Assembly: GCA_946618265.1 (NCBI GenBank)
Contig: CAMOLA010000045.1
Coordinates: 1-16,117, forward strand
Length of the DNA stretch: 16,117 bases
Origin: an uncultured Eggerthellaceae bacterium
Lineage (GTDB): Bacteria; Actinomycetota; Coriobacteriia; Coriobacteriales; Eggerthellaceae
Reading direction: 5' to 3'
The position numbers were made by a program, and so were the translations under genes. Each line of letters starts with the position of its first letter. The stretch's first letter is position 1. Below, in pieces: positions 14,052-16,117 of the stretch. The notes beneath the pieces were generated by a model. The model was not told the DNA's origin, ran no database searches, and was given only the letters and a program-made list of their open reading frames with translations.

Positions 14052-14543
14052 CTAGGCGTCGTCCTCGTCCTCGCTGTCGTCGACGTCGACGTCGTCATCG
14101 TTCCTGTTGCTCGGAGGCGGCGTGGCGACCTGGTTGGACCACACTTCGCCGGTCGCGGCATCGAGCTCGACGACGCGCACCATATCGTCCGACTTCATCG
14201 TGACGACGTAATGCGGCGCATCTCCACCTTCCACGAGCTCGGCGTCAACCTCTTCGGGCAGCCCCATGTCGGCTTCCGTCACGGCGATCTTCTTGGCTTC
14301 GTCCTCGGAAATGTACTTGGAATCGGCCACGTCGACATCGTCGTCATCGGCATCGTCGGAATCATCGTCGTCCGCATCCTGCACCGGCTGCGCCGCGCTC
14401 GGGCTCGCCTGCACGCTCGAACTCGAAGCGGATGCCGAAGCAGCCGAAGCAGCCGCCGAGCTCGACGACTGCGCGGACTGTCCGCAGCCCGCCATAGCAA
14501 GCGCCATCGCGAGCGCCGCAGCCATTACCAATAGCTTCTTCAT
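14052..14543 (-). CDS. PepSY-domain lipoprotein with acidic tracts
   Basis: A 163-aa exported lipoprotein. The signal peptide (KK then a hydrophobic run) ends in a lipobox-like AMAGC with C20 as the lipidation site. A Ser/Ala-rich linker follows (~22-50), then an acidic tract with runs such as DADDDDSDDADDDD (~56-72). One PepSY-type unit spans ~75-140: KYISEDEAKKIAVTEA, then HYVVTMKSDDMVRVVELDAATGEVWS, the usual helix plus 'vDA.TGev' hairpin. The C-terminus is again nearly all acidic (DDDVDVDDSEDEDDA). PepSY domains are often found in peptidase inhibitors or surface proteins; the acidic tracts suggest cation binding (inference). AAGGAGG precedes the ATG, with long spacing of ten bases. Confidence 0.88.
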   Translation of the reverse strand: MKKLLVMAAALAMALAMAGCGQSAQSSSSAAASAASASASSSSVQASPSAAQPVQDADDDDSDDADDDDVDVADSKYISEDEAKKIAVTEADMGLPEEVDAELVEGGDAPHYVVTMKSDDMVRVVELDAATGEVWSNQVATPPPSNRNDDDVDVDDSEDEDDA

Positions 14544-14687
14544 GCGATCAATACCTCCTTCGCTCCATTGAACCGCATGCACAGAAGACTAGCAGATTCC
14601 CAGCAAGACCGCCCAAATTACGCCAAAGCGTTACTGAAACGGGTCTCCAAGGTTAATGTCATTAAGCCAGCGTAAACGTTTCATACT

Positions 14688-14714
14688 GACCGAAAGGGAG
14701 TCTCCCCAACGGTC
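14688..14714. repeat. GACCGAAAGGGAG palindrome, degenerate copy 4
   Basis: The left arm and central T are intact. The right arm (CTCCCCAACGGTC) carries three changes that break the stem in the middle. It is preceded by AAACGTTTCA-TACT, which also precedes the half-copy at 14883. Confidence 0.75.
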
Positions 14715-14810
14715 AGCGTGCCGGGGCGGCGCGCCCGGCGATGCGGGGCCGGATGCCGGCTCGGGGAGGTAAAGGCCCGCACGATGCGTGGGCTCGCGGC
14801 GAAAACGCGC

Positions 14811-14848
14811 GTCCGTCAAAAAAAGGGACTGTCTCCTTTTTGACGGAC
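14811..14848. repeat. 38-bp imperfect palindrome with GGGACTGTCTCC core
   Basis: The outer arms GTCCGTCAAAAA and TTTTTGACGGAC are perfectly complementary over 12 bp, with a core AAGGGACTGTCTCC. The core resembles that of the 3152 palindrome (GGGGACTGTCCCC), suggesting a related REP-like element. Confidence 0.75.
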
Positions 14849-14882
14849 GACTGAACCTGCCCCAGGGCAAACGTTTCACGCC

Positions 14883-14911
14883 GACCGAAAGGGCCAGTCA
14901 GCCTGGCTGAC
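14883..14911. repeat. Half-copy of the palindrome fused to a different hairpin
   Basis: GACCGAAAGGG (14883-14893) starts like the 27-bp unit but continues into another perfect palindrome, GTCAGCC-T-GGCTGAC (14897-14911), instead of its own right arm. Confidence 0.55.
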
Positions 14912-15089
14912 CGGCACGTTGGGGCACCACGGCGTCCTGGCGGCAACCGCCCCGGACAAGCACCCCGATGACGAACGCGAAAGGGGCCGAAACCAGGCGA
15001 ACGCCCCACCTGCCCGGAACAGCTCCGCGTCAACGACGGTTTGCCATATGGTAACTTGACGGCATTGATCCCGGATGGATGCTTCGCAA

Positions 15090-15123
15090 GCGAAACCGTC
15101 CCCTTCCTGGATGCCCGTTTCGC
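15090..15123. repeat. Inverted repeat with GGGGACGGTTTC-like core
   Basis: Arms GCGAAAC (15090-15096) and GTTTCGC (15117-15123) flank CGTCCCCTTCC. On the minus strand it reads AAGGGGACGGTTTCGC, like the cores at 3159 and 14823. TTCGC-AA-GCGAA lies alongside at 15083-15094. Confidence 0.5.
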
Positions 15124-15211
15124 ATTTGGGCCGGCCCATTCCCCGAAGCGATTCGGAGGGCATGCCGCAGGCGATGCGCTCTCCGCATGCGCCAAAGGAC
15201 GCGGCGAAGGG

Positions 15212-15217
15212 TACAAT
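15212..15217 (+). promoter_or_regulatory. Putative -10 element of the bilin reductase-like gene
   Basis: TACAAT lies 48 bp before the start codon at 15265. No good -35 is found at 16-18 bp spacing (GCGCCA). Confidence 0.35.
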
Positions 15218-15264
15218 GGCTATCGCACCGAAACGGCTGCAACGGCTATGAGAAAGGCAGCGCC

Positions 15265-15993
15265 ATGGCAGACAAAGACATCTTGCACGTTAACAAGCGG
15301 CTCATCGACCGGCGACTCAAGGACGGGCTCGCGGTGCTGCGGGAGTACTACCCCGTCTCGGAGCGCGCGATCGACCCCGCTTTCGCGAATCCGATTGTTG
15401 CCGGTAGGCCCTACCAGGTGCGCAGCTTCGAAATCTGGGACGTCGGCAACCTGCTGATGATGTCGGCCACCGACGTCGAGGAAGCTCAGCTGAGCTCGTT
15501 CGTCATCATGCCCTATTTCAAGAACCTGCCCCTGTTCTCGACCGATTACGTGTACACGGGCGAGAACCGCATCGTGCTCATCGAGGCGTACGACCTGGCG
15601 GTGAGCCACGACAACCTCTTCGACCAGGGAATCGCGTCGCTTGCCGCCCTCGGCGACGCCTGGAGCGACATGCTGGACTTCCCCGCCAAATCAAACTGGT
15701 ACGACGACATCCGCCCCGTTTGCATCGCCAAGGCGCCGAGCCGCGAGCAGGACGAGACGGCCCTGTGGCGCTTCCGCGATGCGCTCGACCTGTTCATCAA
15801 GATGGAGCGCTCGGCCCCGATGCTCGACGACGCCGGCCGCGCCCGCAAATGGGAGCTGAACAAGGGTTATTCCGATCGCTTAATCGACGAGGGAGGCGTT
15901 TCGACCGACCGCTGGACCGCCGCCCTCGGCGCCGAGAACGTGCGCCGCTTCTTCGACGAGGCGTTCTTCGGAGCAGCCCATTACGCGAGCTAG
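15265..15993 (+). CDS. Protein resembling ferredoxin-dependent bilin reductases (HY2/PcyA family), tentative
   Basis: A 242-aa soluble protein without signal or membrane segment. Pattern comparison from memory with plant HY2 finds the same order of elements. KNLPLFSTDYVYTGENRIVL (~86-105), then IEAYDL, parallels HY2's YDIPIF...-NIVVLDLNPL strands. ALWRFRDALDLFIKMERS (~167-184) parallels the ALFSAFLEYYQAWLEM helix. NKGYSDRLIDEGGVSTDR through ALGAENVRRFFDEAFFG (~199-236) parallels the family's Y...-LVGEAKAKELLRDFLF ending. The length fits the family (~230-250 aa). D94 follows the PLF motif. Such enzymes reduce biliverdin using ferredoxin. The ATG at 15265 has GAAAGG upstream; an unrelated reading frame extends further. 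No heme oxygenase or phytochrome is in the window, so any bilin role is unproven. Confidence 0.55.
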   Translation: MADKDILHVNKRLIDRRLKDGLAVLREYYPVSERAIDPAFANPIVAGRPYQVRSFEIWDVGNLLMMSATDVEEAQLSSFVIMPYFKNLPLFSTDYVYTGENRIVLIEAYDLAVSHDNLFDQGIASLAALGDAWSDMLDFPAKSNWYDDIRPVCIAKAPSREQDETALWRFRDALDLFIKMERSAPMLDDAGRARKWELNKGYSDRLIDEGGVSTDRWTAALGAENVRRFFDEAFFGAAHYAS

Positions 15994-16090
15994 GCGCCAT
16001 TCGAACCGCGCACTGCACACGCCCGCTTCTCCGAGAGCCGGCATCGACGCTGCTTCGTCAGCTTCATCAGGATGAGGCAGGCGCGTCAGT

Positions 16091-16117
16091 GACCGAAAGG
16101 GAGTCTCCCTTTCGGTC
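16091..16117. repeat. GACCGAAAGGGAG palindrome, copy 5 (perfect)
   Basis: Perfect 13-1-13 copy with central T, identical to copy 1, ending at the last base of the window, 97 bp after the preceding gene. What follows it is not visible, so a terminator role cannot be judged. Confidence 0.9.

Larger units (their letters stand above)
14544..15264. other. Gene-free, palindrome-rich interval
   Basis: This 721-bp divergent gap contains no convincing gene. It holds four or more palindromic elements (14688, 14811, 14883, 15090) and a near-direct duplication: AAACGTTTCA, four bases, then GACCGAAAGGG, at 14674-14698 and at 14869-14893. Frames across it on either strand are compositional, with no recognisable domain or ribosome site. 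Confidence 0.65.

Noticed and set aside
14713..15216. A 167-codon minus-strand frame in the palindrome-rich gap
   Set aside because: It reads through several palindromes, is Pro/Arg/Ala-rich without a domain, and lacks a ribosome site.
3398..16117. CRISPR array
   Set aside because: The 27-bp repeats are palindromic, mostly kilobases apart and in both orientations, with no regular spacers or cas genes.

Overview
The window is high-GC, tightly packed bacterial chromosome. Gene content (a long MetK, a GluRS of about 533 aa, a DUF1461 membrane protein, a NimA-like flavoprotein, a circularly permuted ATP-grasp protein) and codon usage fit Actinomycetota of the class Coriobacteriia, probably Eggerthellaceae (Slackia, Eggerthella or Gordonibacter-like). 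This placement comes from family recognition by eye, not from a search. No rRNA, tRNA, CRISPR array, transposase or prophage gene is visible.

Layout. 53-1198: a cation-efflux (CDF) transporter, convergent with a TetR regulator (1343-2008). 2223-3113: a radical SAM protein whose promoter abuts a 27-bp palindrome, next to a C-terminal remnant of a universal stress protein (3179-3381). 3398-3466: two copies of another 27-bp palindrome. 3537-4799: metK. 5094-5501: a hotdog thioesterase. 5731-7332: gltX. 7484-8053 and 8064-8849: a rhomboid protease and a DUF1461 membrane protein in one two-gene unit. 8895-10274: an ATP-grasp protein resembling glutathionylspermidine synthase. 10493-11086 and 11221-11721: an HD hydrolase and an FMN-binding split-barrel protein on the plus strand. 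11722-12021: degenerate tandem repeats. 12022-12456: a zinc-ribbon/TM2 membrane protein. 12695-13594: dapA, preceded by a promoter, a lysine riboswitch and an intrinsic terminator (13667-13918). 14052-14543: an acidic PepSY lipoprotein. 14544-15264: a 0.7-kb gene-free stretch full of palindromes. 15265-15993: a protein that by eye resembles ferredoxin-dependent bilin reductases.

Most genes are independent housekeeping or accessory genes, not one system. The clearest regulatory unit is the lysine-sensing leader of dapA, which should repress the lysine/diaminopimelate pathway when lysine is abundant. The most distinctive features are a dispersed population of short palindromes that resemble REP elements, and the candidate bilin reductase in a window with no visible heme oxygenase or phytochrome. 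I see no convincing new multi-gene defence or biosynthetic system here.
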